Origin: Saprospiraceae bacterium
GTDB lineage: Bacteria > Bacteroidota > Bacteroidia > Bacteroidales > JAIPBB01
Assembly: GCA_021739805.1 (NCBI GenBank)
Contig: JAIPBB010000158.1
Location: 1-11,911, forward strand
Direction: 5' to 3'
Length of the DNA: 11,911 nt
Below are positions 6,100-11,911 of the stretch, one piece after another. The translations under genes were made by a program, and so were the position numbers. The notes under the pieces are model-generated. The model ran no database searches, was not told the DNA's origin, and saw nothing but the letters and a program-made list of their open reading frames with translations. Numbering within the stretch: the first letter of the stretch is position 1; each line of letters starts with the position of its first letter.

Positions 6100-6945
6100 T
6101 TAGATTTTATTTTGAAAATCAACAATGTATTTTTGTGATACTGTCACAGGAAAATCAACTTTATCAAAGTATAACTTATAACCTTGAGAGTTACCTTCAA
6201 CTTTATCAATATGTTTTGTGTTTATTATATAGGTTCGGTGACATCTTATAATAAAATCATATTCTTTAAGATTTTCCTCAGCTTTTAATAATGAGCATCG
6301 AACCATTTGGTTTTTTATTACTCCTTTATCAGTATAATAAACCTCAATATAATTGCTTGCTGACTTAATGAATAACAATGAATTAACCTTGATAGAAAGG
6401 TCATCCTTTTTATATTCCGATTCAAAAAACACAATTTTTTCATCAATGTTTTTATTTTCAGTAAGTTTTTGATTTAGCTTGTTTGCTGATTTAAGATTTG
6501 CACGAAGAAGTCTGTCCTGATTTATTGTAATAAGAACTGTAACAGGCAACACTGCTATTAAAACAAAAGAAACAATAGTATTGAAGTCTAATTCCAGAAG
6601 TCCGAACAATTTAGTGTAAAACAAAAAGTTTATACCTGTAATAGTAATTAATATCCACAAATTCCAAAGAATTTCTTTCCAGATTTTCCAGTGTAAATTT
6701 CTAAATAAATTTGGAAGGAAACTTGGTAAAATAAGCAGATTTAAACTTAGAGACAAAAAAGTTGATGCGGCTAATCCAGTTACTAAATATAAAATCTCCT
6801 TGTTACTTAAAGAGCTAACATCAATGGGTTGAAATAATAATAGAAATCCCAAAATACCCACACTAATAATAAAAATAATTTTTGCATTATGCTTTAAATC
6901 ATCATTAAAAGGATAGGGTTTGTTTAGGAAGTTCAGGCCTTTCAT
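6100..6945 (-). CDS. Membrane-anchored LytTR-family DNA-binding regulator
   Basis: This regulator of 281 residues has four predicted membrane helices at about 21-40, 50-73, 90-110 and 121-142. A charged linker of about 143-182 with coiled-coil character follows. The C-terminal LytTR DNA-binding domain spans about 183-281, with family signatures SLLFIKSASNYIEVYY (189-204), FIIRCHRTYIINTKHI (231-246) and GYKLYF...PVTVSQKY (255-273). There is no receiver domain, so it is not a classical response regulator. The membrane part presumably senses a signal or partner and controls the attached domain; the signal is unknown. The ATG at 6945 is 50 bases from the upstream TPR gene, and a good promoter lies in that gap and the end of that gene, so it can be transcribed independently of the sigma-factor operon. 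Direct repeats just downstream are a plausible target in front of the nitronate monooxygenase. Confidence 0.87.
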   Translation of the reverse strand: MKGLNFLNKPYPFNDDLKHNAKIIFIISVGILGFLLLFQPIDVSSLSNKEILYLVTGLAASTFLSLSLNLLILPSFLPNLFRNLHWKIWKEILWNLWILITITGINFLFYTKLFGLLELDFNTIVSFVLIAVLPVTVLITINQDRLLRANLKSANKLNQKLTENKNIDEKIVFFESEYKKDDLSIKVNSLLFIKSASNYIEVYYTDKGVIKNQMVRCSLLKAEENLKEYDFIIRCHRTYIINTKHIDKVEGNSQGYKLYFDKVDFPVTVSQKYIVDFQNKI

Positions 6946-6973
6946 TAAAAATTAGTGTTGGGAATTTAGAATG

Positions 6974-7004
6974 CAAATTTACGTATTATTTCGACTCAAT
7001 TCAA
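6974..7004 (-). promoter_or_regulatory. Bacteroidota-type promoter of the LytTR regulator gene
   Basis: On the minus strand TTG (7004-7002) is followed after 20 bases by TAAATTTG (6981-6974), matching the -33 and -7 elements of Bacteroidota sigma factors. Transcription would start near 6967, about 20 bases before the ATG at 6945. The -33 part lies within the last codons of the upstream anti-sigma gene, whose stop is at 6996-6998. Confidence 0.55.
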
Positions 7005-8369
7005 TTGTTTTAACATCTCGTTAGCTTGAATCTTATATTTACCGTTTTCATTTATAATTGATTGAAGAAGAAGTTTTGCTTCAGGAATTTTATTTTTACG
7101 TTTTAGAATCAATGCTTTGTACCACATTGCATCTTCATGAAAGCTTCCTTTTTCAACTTCAAGTACCTTGTTGAAATAAACTAACGCACTATCATTTTTG
7201 TTAAGTTGATAGTAAGAAACTCCACCATAATAAAGAGAATTGTAGTGATTTATAGAATCTGCTAAAACAACATTAAACAATCCAATAGCAGCTTTATAGT
7301 TGTTTGAAGAATAATTTAAATATCCTTGATTGTAAGAGCTATTTTGATTTTCTGTCCATAGATAATTATTTGATATAGAATCTGAAATACTAATTCCTTC
7401 ATTTTGAGACACAATTCCTTTGTCATATATTTCAGGCTTTTTAGATTTTGTTTCAGCATCTTCGAACTTAGGAGCCTGAGCACTGCTTGCTTTGTTTTTA
7501 CTTGTTTTTTGCTTTGTAACTTTCTTCTTTTTTGAATCTTCAGTTTTATTTAAAAGAGATTTTTTACCTTGAGTACTAATTACTTGAACATTCTGTACTT
7601 CGTCAACTGATACGGCAGTAAGATTTTGCTCTTTTTTTGGTGTTTTTGTGTTTACCGTAAAGTCTGATTGGGGCTGATAAGTCGCATCAGCAGTGTAAGA
7701 TGTTATTGTATTTCCTTTTCCTGTAGCTCCTGATGTTACAACAGTTTCATCAATTACATCTTTGGAAATTTCAATCTCCTCTGCCATAATATCATTTACA
7801 ACTATATGCTTATCGTCTTTTGCTTGTTTAGAATCAAACACAAATTCTTTTTGTACTGCTTTAATTTCATCATCCCCATCGATATTTTCTAAATCATTTA
7901 TCGTATAGCTTCCTTCAATAGGTTCAGCTATACCTTCTTTTGTAACTGTCAATGAATCTTCAAAGTTAACAGTGGGTTCTCCCTCTCCAATTGCTTTTTC
8001 AGCAACTATAATCTGATTCTCATTTAAATCCTGACGCAGATAGAAAATGGAAATAATAAATAATAATATGGCTGCGGCAGCAACATAAGGAATCCAGGAA
8101 TTAAGTTTGATTACTCTTGATTTAGGTTTAGGTTTTTCAATGTAAGATTTAATATCTGAATTTATATCAGTTATAATTGTAGCAACACTTTTGTAATCAC
8201 CAACTAAAGACATTCCCTCAAGCACATCAGAGCAGATTTCGCAATCAACCAAATGTTTCTCAACCAAATGCTTTTCTTCTTTCGAAAGTTCATTCATCAA
8301 ATACTTATGAAGAACCTCATCCGAAAGGCATCCGGTTTCAGAAAATATTTTATGTAGTTTGTTGGTCAT
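6996..8369 (-). CDS. Zinc-finger (ZAS-type) anti-sigma factor with periplasmic TPR domain
   Basis: This is a predicted single-pass inner-membrane protein of 457 residues. The cytoplasmic N-terminus carries the anti-sigma zinc-finger motif His39-x3-Cys43-x2-Cys46, with an extra Cys14 that could be a further ligand. The segment CLSDEVLHKYLMNELS is typical of the domain, which binds and holds an ECF sigma factor. A membrane helix is at about 92-111. A long low-complexity linker rich in Lys, Thr, Asp and Glu follows (about 112-335), with a lysine cluster at 279-293. The C-terminal region of about 340-457 looks like TPR repeats (YNQGYLNYSSNNYKAAIGLF, YYGGVSYYQLNKNDSALVYF, MWYKALILKRKNKIPEAKLL). 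The sigma factor encoded directly upstream is the obvious partner, and the TPRs would sense a periplasmic protein. A 108-base gap containing a tandem repeat separates the two genes. The ATG at 8369 gives a full-length zinc finger. Confidence 0.82.
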   Translation of the reverse strand: MTNKLHKIFSETGCLSDEVLHKYLMNELSKEEKHLVEKHLVDCEICSDVLEGMSLVGDYKSVATIITDINSDIKSYIEKPKPKSRVIKLNSWIPYVAAAAILLFIISIFYLRQDLNENQIIVAEKAIGEGEPTVNFEDSLTVTKEGIAEPIEGSYTINDLENIDGDDEIKAVQKEFVFDSKQAKDDKHIVVNDIMAEEIEISKDVIDETVVTSGATGKGNTITSYTADATYQPQSDFTVNTKTPKKEQNLTAVSVDEVQNVQVISTQGKKSLLNKTEDSKKKKVTKQKTSKNKASSAQAPKFEDAETKSKKPEIYDKGIVSQNEGISISDSISNNYLWTENQNSSYNQGYLNYSSNNYKAAIGLFNVVLADSINHYNSLYYGGVSYYQLNKNDSALVYFNKVLEVEKGSFHEDAMWYKALILKRKNKIPEAKLLLQSIINENGKYKIQANEMLKQLN

Positions 8370-8389
8370 TAAGCTTTACTATTATTTTT

Positions 8390-8444
8390 ACTTTTTACTT
8401 TTGCCTTTATACTTTTTACTTTTGCCTTTCTACTTTTGCCTTCT
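8390..8444. repeat. 21-bp tandem repeat between sigma and anti-sigma genes
   Basis: Two 21-base units (8390-8410 and 8411-8431) match at 20 of 21 positions, and a partial third copy runs to about 8444. Each unit is built of ACTTTTTACTTTTGCCTTT, so the coding strand is purine-only over long stretches. The tract fills most of the 108 bases between the sigma-factor stop (8478) and the anti-sigma start (8369). Copy number would change the distance between the two genes and the mRNA leader of the anti-sigma factor. Confidence 0.75.
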
Positions 8445-8477
8445 CCTAAGCCTTAGCCTTTCCCCTCAACAAGTCTC

Positions 8478-9098
8478 TTAAAGCAAAAATCCATTTATCA
8501 TAATTTTCCTTTTTTTATTCTTTTCAAATTTAAGCAAATATATTTTCAAATTGCGTTTTCCGTTTTGAATATAACTTTTTACCTTTTTCAAATCATAGCC
8601 GGTTATCTCAGCAATTTCATTATAACATTTCTCCTGAAGATAGAATAATTCAACACAAATTTTTTGTTCTTTATTTAGGGAATTAAGTGCATCATCAATT
8701 TTGTCTTCATAGGTCGTGTTTTGTTCGACATTATCAAGATACATTTCATCACCCGATTCCACAAAAGATTTTTGGTCGATTTTAAATTTGTTTTGTCGAT
8801 TTAACTCCGTTTTATCACTGCGAATTTGAATCAGACAATGATTTTTTGCGACAGTATGCAGCCATGACTTAAAATTTGCTATCTCATGTTTAAGTAAATC
8901 ATTAAAAAGCTTTTCGAAAATTTGCATCACTGCATCCTTGCTTTTATCTTCATCTCTGTGATATTTCATGCAAATGAAGAAAACCATTCGGGTGTATCTT
9001 TCATAAAGCTCACCAACATAAATTTTCTCTCCAGAATTTTTATATTCAGAGATTAATTCTGTATCACTTAATTCTTTTATGTTGGGAATTCTTGTCAA
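8478..9098 (-). CDS. ECF-type sigma-70 family RNA polymerase sigma factor
   Basis: This two-domain sigma factor has 206 residues. Sigma region 2 covers about 27-95 (VGELYERYTRMVFFICMKYHRDEDKSKDAVMQIFEKLF, then FKSWLHTVAKNHCLIQIR, the -10 recognition and melting part). A variable linker follows (96-133), then region 4 at about 134-188 (DDALNSLNKEQKICVELFYLQEKCYNEIAEITGYDLKKVKSYIQNGKRNL), the -35-binding helix-turn-helix. There is no region 1 or 3, as expected for the ECF group. The start is a TTG at 9098: the codon just before it is an in-frame TAA, and no ATG occurs until residue 38, inside region 2. A lysine-rich tail (FEKNKKRK) ends the protein. It is followed by the zinc-finger anti-sigma gene and is divergent from a second ECF gene. 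Its regulon is unknown; autoregulation is likely, as for many ECFs. Confidence 0.88.
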   Translation of the reverse strand: MTRIPNIKELSDTELISEYKNSGEKIYVGELYERYTRMVFFICMKYHRDEDKSKDAVMQIFEKLFNDLLKHEIANFKSWLHTVAKNHCLIQIRSDKTELNRQNKFKIDQKSFVESGDEMYLDNVEQNTTYEDKIDDALNSLNKEQKICVELFYLQEKCYNEIAEITGYDLKKVKSYIQNGKRNLKIYLLKFEKNKKRKIMINGFLL

Positions 9099-9122
9099 TT
9101 AAAATACTCTTTAATTCTTCAT

Positions 9123-9130
9123 CAAAAATA
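9123..9130 (-). promoter_or_regulatory. -7 box candidate upstream of the minus-strand ECF gene
   Basis: TATTTTTG on the minus strand (9130-9123) matches TAnnTTTG and would start transcription about 20 bases before the TTG start at 9098. No well-spaced TTG lies at -33. The shared 196-base intergenic region (9099-9294) also contains overlapping palindromes, TTGTACAA (9230-9237) and ACAATTGT (9234-9241), near the likely promoter of the plus-strand ECF gene, where the near-consensus box AACCTTTG is at 9242-9249. Confidence 0.33.
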
Positions 9131-9294
9131 ACATTTTATTGCAAGAAGGATACCTAAATAGTAATAAAGAGAGATAAATTGATATGAAAAAGTTGTAAAT
9201 GCCAAACCAACCCCAAATCGATATAAAATTTGTACAATTGTAACCTTTGCTGTTTTTAATAGGTTATTATTGTGTATGTGAATCATTATTATGT

Positions 9295-9846
9295 ATGACG
9301 GAATTTGAACTGATAAAATATTGCAAGCAAAAGAATAGTGTCGCACAGCGGATTTTATTTGATAAATACTATAATTCTGTCTATCACTTAGGATACAGAT
9401 ATCTTTCAAACCATCATGATGTTGAAGATATTCTCAGTATCAGCTTTTCAAAAGCATTCAAAAATATTAAGCGTTTTGAATATCAAGGTGAAGATTCATT
9501 TAAAAGATGGTTAAATACCATAGTCATCAATGAATCAATCAGGTTTTTAAATAAGAAGAAAGTTCTCTTATTTAACGACATCGGTGAAAAAGGAAATTTA
9601 GGAATTCTATCTGAGCAAATTCAAATTCATCAGTTAGATATTGAATCTTTTTACTTAATAATCGAAAAGCTTAATGATCTTAACCGCCTAGTCTTCAACA
9701 TGTATGTTGTTGAAGGCTACAAACACAAAGAAATAGCTGGCAAGCTTAATATTACAGTCAGTAATTCTAAAACTATTCTATCACGGACTAAGTCAATTAT
9801 CAGACAACAACTTTCTAAAAACGAAAACTATGAAACTACAAAATAA
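9295..9846 (+). CDS. Second ECF-type sigma-70 family sigma factor
   Basis: This sigma factor has 183 residues from the ATG at 9295. Region 2 covers about 14-87 (VAQRILFDKYYNSVYHLGYRYLSNHHDVEDILSISFSKAFKNIKRF, then FKRWLNTIVINESIRFLNKK). The linker is 88-117. Region 4 covers about 118-172 (IEKLNDLNRLVFNMYVVEGYKHKEIAGKLNITVSNSKTILSRTKSIIRQQL), with a clear helix-turn-helix. The reading frame extends upstream to a TTG at 9247, but the extra 16 residues (LFLIGYYCVCESLLC-like) are not sigma-factor sequence, and MTEFELIKYCKQKN is a usual ECF N-terminus. It shares little with the divergent ECF beyond family motifs, so a recent duplication is unlikely. The last 17 bases overlap the next gene, implying translational coupling with its probable anti-sigma factor. 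Confidence 0.9.
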   Translation: MTEFELIKYCKQKNSVAQRILFDKYYNSVYHLGYRYLSNHHDVEDILSISFSKAFKNIKRFEYQGEDSFKRWLNTIVINESIRFLNKKKVLLFNDIGEKGNLGILSEQIQIHQLDIESFYLIIEKLNDLNRLVFNMYVVEGYKHKEIAGKLNITVSNSKTILSRTKSIIRQQLSKNENYETTK

Positions 9847-10465
9847 TACCAAAATAAAAGAGCAACTGGAGAATTACAACCCATTTGAAAACAAAGCCTA
9901 CGATTCAAAAGATGATGTATGGCAGAATGTAAAATTATCAAAGTCTTACAAAGGACTATATCTATCAATAGCTTCTATTGTTATTCTTTTACTGCTGGGT
10001 TCCAATATCTATTTTCTTGATAATAGAAATTCAATTCAGGATCAATTCAATAAGCGTCAAATTGTAGCAACAGATATGACAGATAAACAAACAAAACTGA
10101 TTAGCGATCTTCAATCAAAGAACCGGATGCTTATAAATCTTCAGGAAGTAACAAAAATAAGACAAGCTAATGACGAAGGTGTTGTAAAATATATTAACCG
10201 TATTGATACAATCTTCCAAAGAGATACAATTTTATTAGCAGACCCTTCAAAAATCATTATTCAAAAGTTTATAGATACAGTCTATATTGAAAAAATTATT
10301 GCTACTTCAACCAATCAAGGCGTCTCAGACAAGCAAGCAACAATAGTTGTAATAGACAATCAACAGCACACAGACAGAAAACCCAAAAGAAAAATTCGCA
10401 TGAGTTTTAGCTCATTTCAGTCAGATACTAAGCAAACAAAAGGAATTTTATCGTTCAATAAATAA
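9830..10465 (+). CDS. Single-pass membrane protein, probable anti-sigma factor of the second ECF
   Basis: No named family is recognised with certainty. The 211-residue protein has a short polar N-terminus (1-40) with DDVWQNV at 29-35, one membrane helix at about 42-63 (GLYLSIASIVILLLLGSNIYFL), and a polar C-terminal region that is probably periplasmic. Residues about 64-110 look helical and coiled-coil-like (MTDKQTKLISDLQSKNRMLINLQE), and a basic stretch, DRKPKRKIR, lies near 182-190. There is no His-x3-Cys-x2-Cys zinc motif. The start overlaps the end of the ECF gene by 17 bases, and an outer-membrane protein gene follows 9 bases later. By position, topology and size it is the expected regulator of that sigma factor. 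The function is inferred from context only. Confidence 0.68.
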   Translation: MKLQNNTKIKEQLENYNPFENKAYDSKDDVWQNVKLSKSYKGLYLSIASIVILLLLGSNIYFLDNRNSIQDQFNKRQIVATDMTDKQTKLISDLQSKNRMLINLQEVTKIRQANDEGVVKYINRIDTIFQRDTILLADPSKIIIQKFIDTVYIEKIIATSTNQGVSDKQATIVVIDNQQHTDRKPKRKIRMSFSSFQSDTKQTKGILSFNK

Positions 10466-10474
10466 TATAAAGCC

Positions 10475-11458
10475 ATGAAAAATTTAAAATTAGTTCTTTT
10501 AGCTAGCTTCATAAGCCTTGGTATATACACCAATGCCCAGGAAAATATCGACAATTACAATGATAAAATAGAGATATCTTATCGAGACTCCATGATGATT
10601 AGAATATATCTGATAAATTATGCTCGTCAAGGCACTTATCAAACTTTAGATAACTGCTATGATAAGTTCCTGAAGTTATTTGAAGTATTAGAAAGCAAGC
10701 TCCCTGATTATGATTATTATTCAATTGAATATGAGTATGGAAAATCGTTAAAGGTTAACCGTTTGATAAATGAAGAGGTTTTCTACGTTATGGAAGATAA
10801 TAATCTCAATATAAGGAACTATAAAAGCAAACTTTTAATTAAGGGATATGATTACCTGGTCTCAATAGAATTTAGCGAGCTATCACAACTAAAGGATTCC
10901 ACTATTCAACCAACCATTAATACTTCAATTGGAATACTAACGAAGAAAAGCATATACCCGGTTACGATAAAATATAATTATAACAATGATACATTAACTA
11001 AGCCTTCAGATCACTTTAAGAAAGCTGGCTATATTTTTGAAGATATCGGTATGTATCTCGGTTTTCAATTTGGTTTCACACAAGGGATTTTAAGCTATGG
11101 AGTATCAGGTGGATTGGGATATATGCATAAAGTCAAGAACCAAAACAAATGCTTTTATTATGCAGGAATTTCATCAATAGCAACATATAATGATGAAACA
11201 AAGAAGGAAGAGTCTATAGGTCATATTTGTCTTGGGGTGAAATTCGATCCTGATATCGGTGCACATACCTTCAACTGGGTCGGTTATGAAATTGGTATTC
11301 CATCTCAGAAACAATCTTATTTTTTTGGAGTCCCTATTGGCTGGAAGGCAGGTTTTTCATACCAGGTTAATGATAATATATGGTTGAAGGTGGAATATCT
11401 AGATGTAAAGAAATCGAAAGATGCTTATGGATTTATTGGTGTTGGAATAGGATTTTAG
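10475..11458 (+). CDS. Secreted protein with C-terminal beta-barrel-like region, outer-membrane candidate
   Basis: The 327-residue protein is not assigned to a named family. It has a signal peptide at about 1-21 (MKNLKLVLLASFISLGIYTNA, cleavage near the following Gln-Glu). The middle part (23-185) is mixed, with many Tyr, Asn and Asp. From about 190 to the end it shows alternating hydrophobic and glycine or aromatic-rich strands (MYLGFQFGFTQGILSYGVSGG, CFYYAGISSIATY, FFGVPIGWKAGFSYQV, IWLKVEYLDV), closing with YGFIGVGIGF. A terminal Phe on such a strand is the usual beta-barrel assembly signal, so outer-membrane insertion is likely. It is the third gene of the ECF2 operon (9-base gap). It could be the main target of the sigma factor or the surface sensor feeding the anti-sigma protein. 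No terminator is obvious just after its TAG stop. Confidence 0.72.
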   Translation: MKNLKLVLLASFISLGIYTNAQENIDNYNDKIEISYRDSMMIRIYLINYARQGTYQTLDNCYDKFLKLFEVLESKLPDYDYYSIEYEYGKSLKVNRLINEEVFYVMEDNNLNIRNYKSKLLIKGYDYLVSIEFSELSQLKDSTIQPTINTSIGILTKKSIYPVTIKYNYNNDTLTKPSDHFKKAGYIFEDIGMYLGFQFGFTQGILSYGVSGGLGYMHKVKNQNKCFYYAGISSIATYNDETKKEESIGHICLGVKFDPDIGAHTFNWVGYEIGIPSQKQSYFFGVPIGWKAGFSYQVNDNIWLKVEYLDVKKSKDAYGFIGVGIGF

Positions 11459-11530
11459 TTGAATCACAAGTTACGAATTACAAATAATAGTCGTCCTCAT
11501 TTTATAGAAAAAAATATAACAAAGAAAATC

Positions 11531-11676
11531 ATGAAAAAATTCTATTAATATTATTTTGGATTCTAATAATTCTAACAAGCTACAACATACAAAATGGGCT
11601 GTTAAGGTTTTTTTTCATATTAATTAACACAACAAAAACTACTGAATATCAAAAGTTATTGATGTACGTAGCTTAG
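11531..11676 (+). pseudogene. Frameshifted small lipoprotein remnant
   Basis: An ATG at 11531 is followed by six A residues (11534-11539) and then TTC TAT TAA, giving only five codons. With one more A the frame becomes MKKILLILFWILIILTSYNI, a textbook lipoprotein signal peptide, and stays open to a TAG at 11674-11676 (about 48 codons). The expected lipobox cysteine is a tyrosine codon (TAC), one transition from TGC. Loss of one A in a homopolymer plus loss of the lipid-anchor residue suggest a decayed lipoprotein gene. A sequencing error in the A-run would explain the frameshift but not the Tyr. Confidence 0.45.
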
Positions 11677-11713
11677 ACAAGTCTGTTCGCCTAATTGCGG
11701 AACTTGAAATACG

Positions 11714-11751
11714 TCCGCCAGATGGCGGATATGAGCGCGACGAACTACCAC
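11714..11751 (-). repeat. Partial tRNA-fMet copy joined to a GC-rich palindrome
   Basis: On the minus strand, 11751-11727 reads GTGGTAGTTCGTCGCGCTCATATCC. It matches the D-loop to anticodon-stem part of the intact initiator tRNA 76 bases upstream at 22 of 25 positions, including the CAT anticodon. It is longer than the intact stretch would need for function but lacks a 5' acceptor strand, a T-arm and CCA. It runs into a perfect hairpin, TCCGCCA-GA-TGGCGGA (11714-11729 on the plus strand). The piece is GC-rich in AT-rich surroundings. It cannot fold as a tRNA and is best called a tRNA-derived fragment. Confidence 0.5.
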
Positions 11752-11766
11752 AAAAACTTTTGGGCA

Positions 11767-11792
11767 TAAAAAAAGCCGGATAAATCCAGCTT
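11767..11792 (-). terminator. Rho-independent terminator of the initiator tRNA
   Basis: On the minus strand AAGCTGGAT (11792-11784) pairs with ATCCGGCTT (11781-11773), a nine-pair stem with one G-T pair and a tight loop. It is followed by a run of T (11774-11767). It lies 6 bases after the CCA end of the tRNA and so ends a transcript in which that tRNA is the last gene. Confidence 0.85.
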
Positions 11793-11798
11793 CTTTTT

Positions 11799-11873
<75 letters not shown>

Positions 11874-11911
11874 CTATATTTTTAAATATTTATATTGTCT
11901 AAAGAACAAGC

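Noticed and set aside
9247..9294. Upstream TTG start for the second ECF gene
   Set aside because: The extra 16 residues do not look like a sigma N-terminus, and the ATG at 9295 gives the normal one.
9122..9409. Minus-strand open frame of 95 codons overlapping the ECF2 start
   Set aside because: It is antisense to the well-supported second ECF gene and has no domain pattern; it also covers the divergent promoter region.

Overview
This AT-rich window looks like a chromosomal segment of a Bacteroidota bacterium. The evidence is an outer-membrane protein with a carboxypeptidase-regulatory-like domain followed by a DUF5686 region, a membrane-anchored LytTR regulator, TPR-bearing and zinc-finger-free anti-sigma-type proteins, promoter-like TAnnTTTG boxes, TTG starts without a strong Shine-Dalgarno, and AT-rich heptamer repeats between genes. 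I cannot place it below phylum from sequence reading alone.

Layout. Positions 1-103 hold the start of a lipoprotein gene on the minus strand. A roughly 530-base gap follows, with hairpins, a C8 run and a palindrome but no convincing gene. From 632 to 4135 the plus strand carries the DUF5686 outer-membrane protein gene and lptB, the ATPase of lipopolysaccharide export. They are separated by a palindromic, MITE-like element and a heptamer repeat. A bidirectional terminator at about 4136-4170 separates lptB from a run of minus-strand genes: a degenerate acylphosphatase-like protein, a nitronate monooxygenase, a four-helix membrane LytTR regulator, a zinc-finger/TPR anti-sigma protein and its ECF sigma factor (up to 9098). 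A second ECF sigma factor starts at 9295 in the opposite direction. It is followed by an overlapping membrane protein that is probably its anti-sigma factor, and by a secreted beta-barrel-like protein. The right end holds a broken lipoprotein remnant, a partial copy of a tRNA-fMet, and the intact initiator tRNA with its own terminator on the minus strand.

How the genes may work together. The centre of the window is a pair of back-to-back ECF sigma/anti-sigma modules sharing a 196-base intergenic region, with different anti-sigma types. One is a ZAS-type zinc finger with a TM helix and periplasmic TPRs. The other is a short single-pass protein with no zinc finger, co-transcribed with a predicted outer-membrane protein. 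Next to them, the LytTR regulator is followed by direct repeats about two helical turns apart, just upstream of a plausible nitronate monooxygenase promoter. The segment therefore reads as an envelope-sensing and regulatory neighbourhood beside envelope biogenesis genes. I did not find a clearly new defence or mobile system. The best candidates for novelty are the double ECF module, the palindromic element at 3172-3331, and the tRNA-derived fragment with the pseudogene at the right end.
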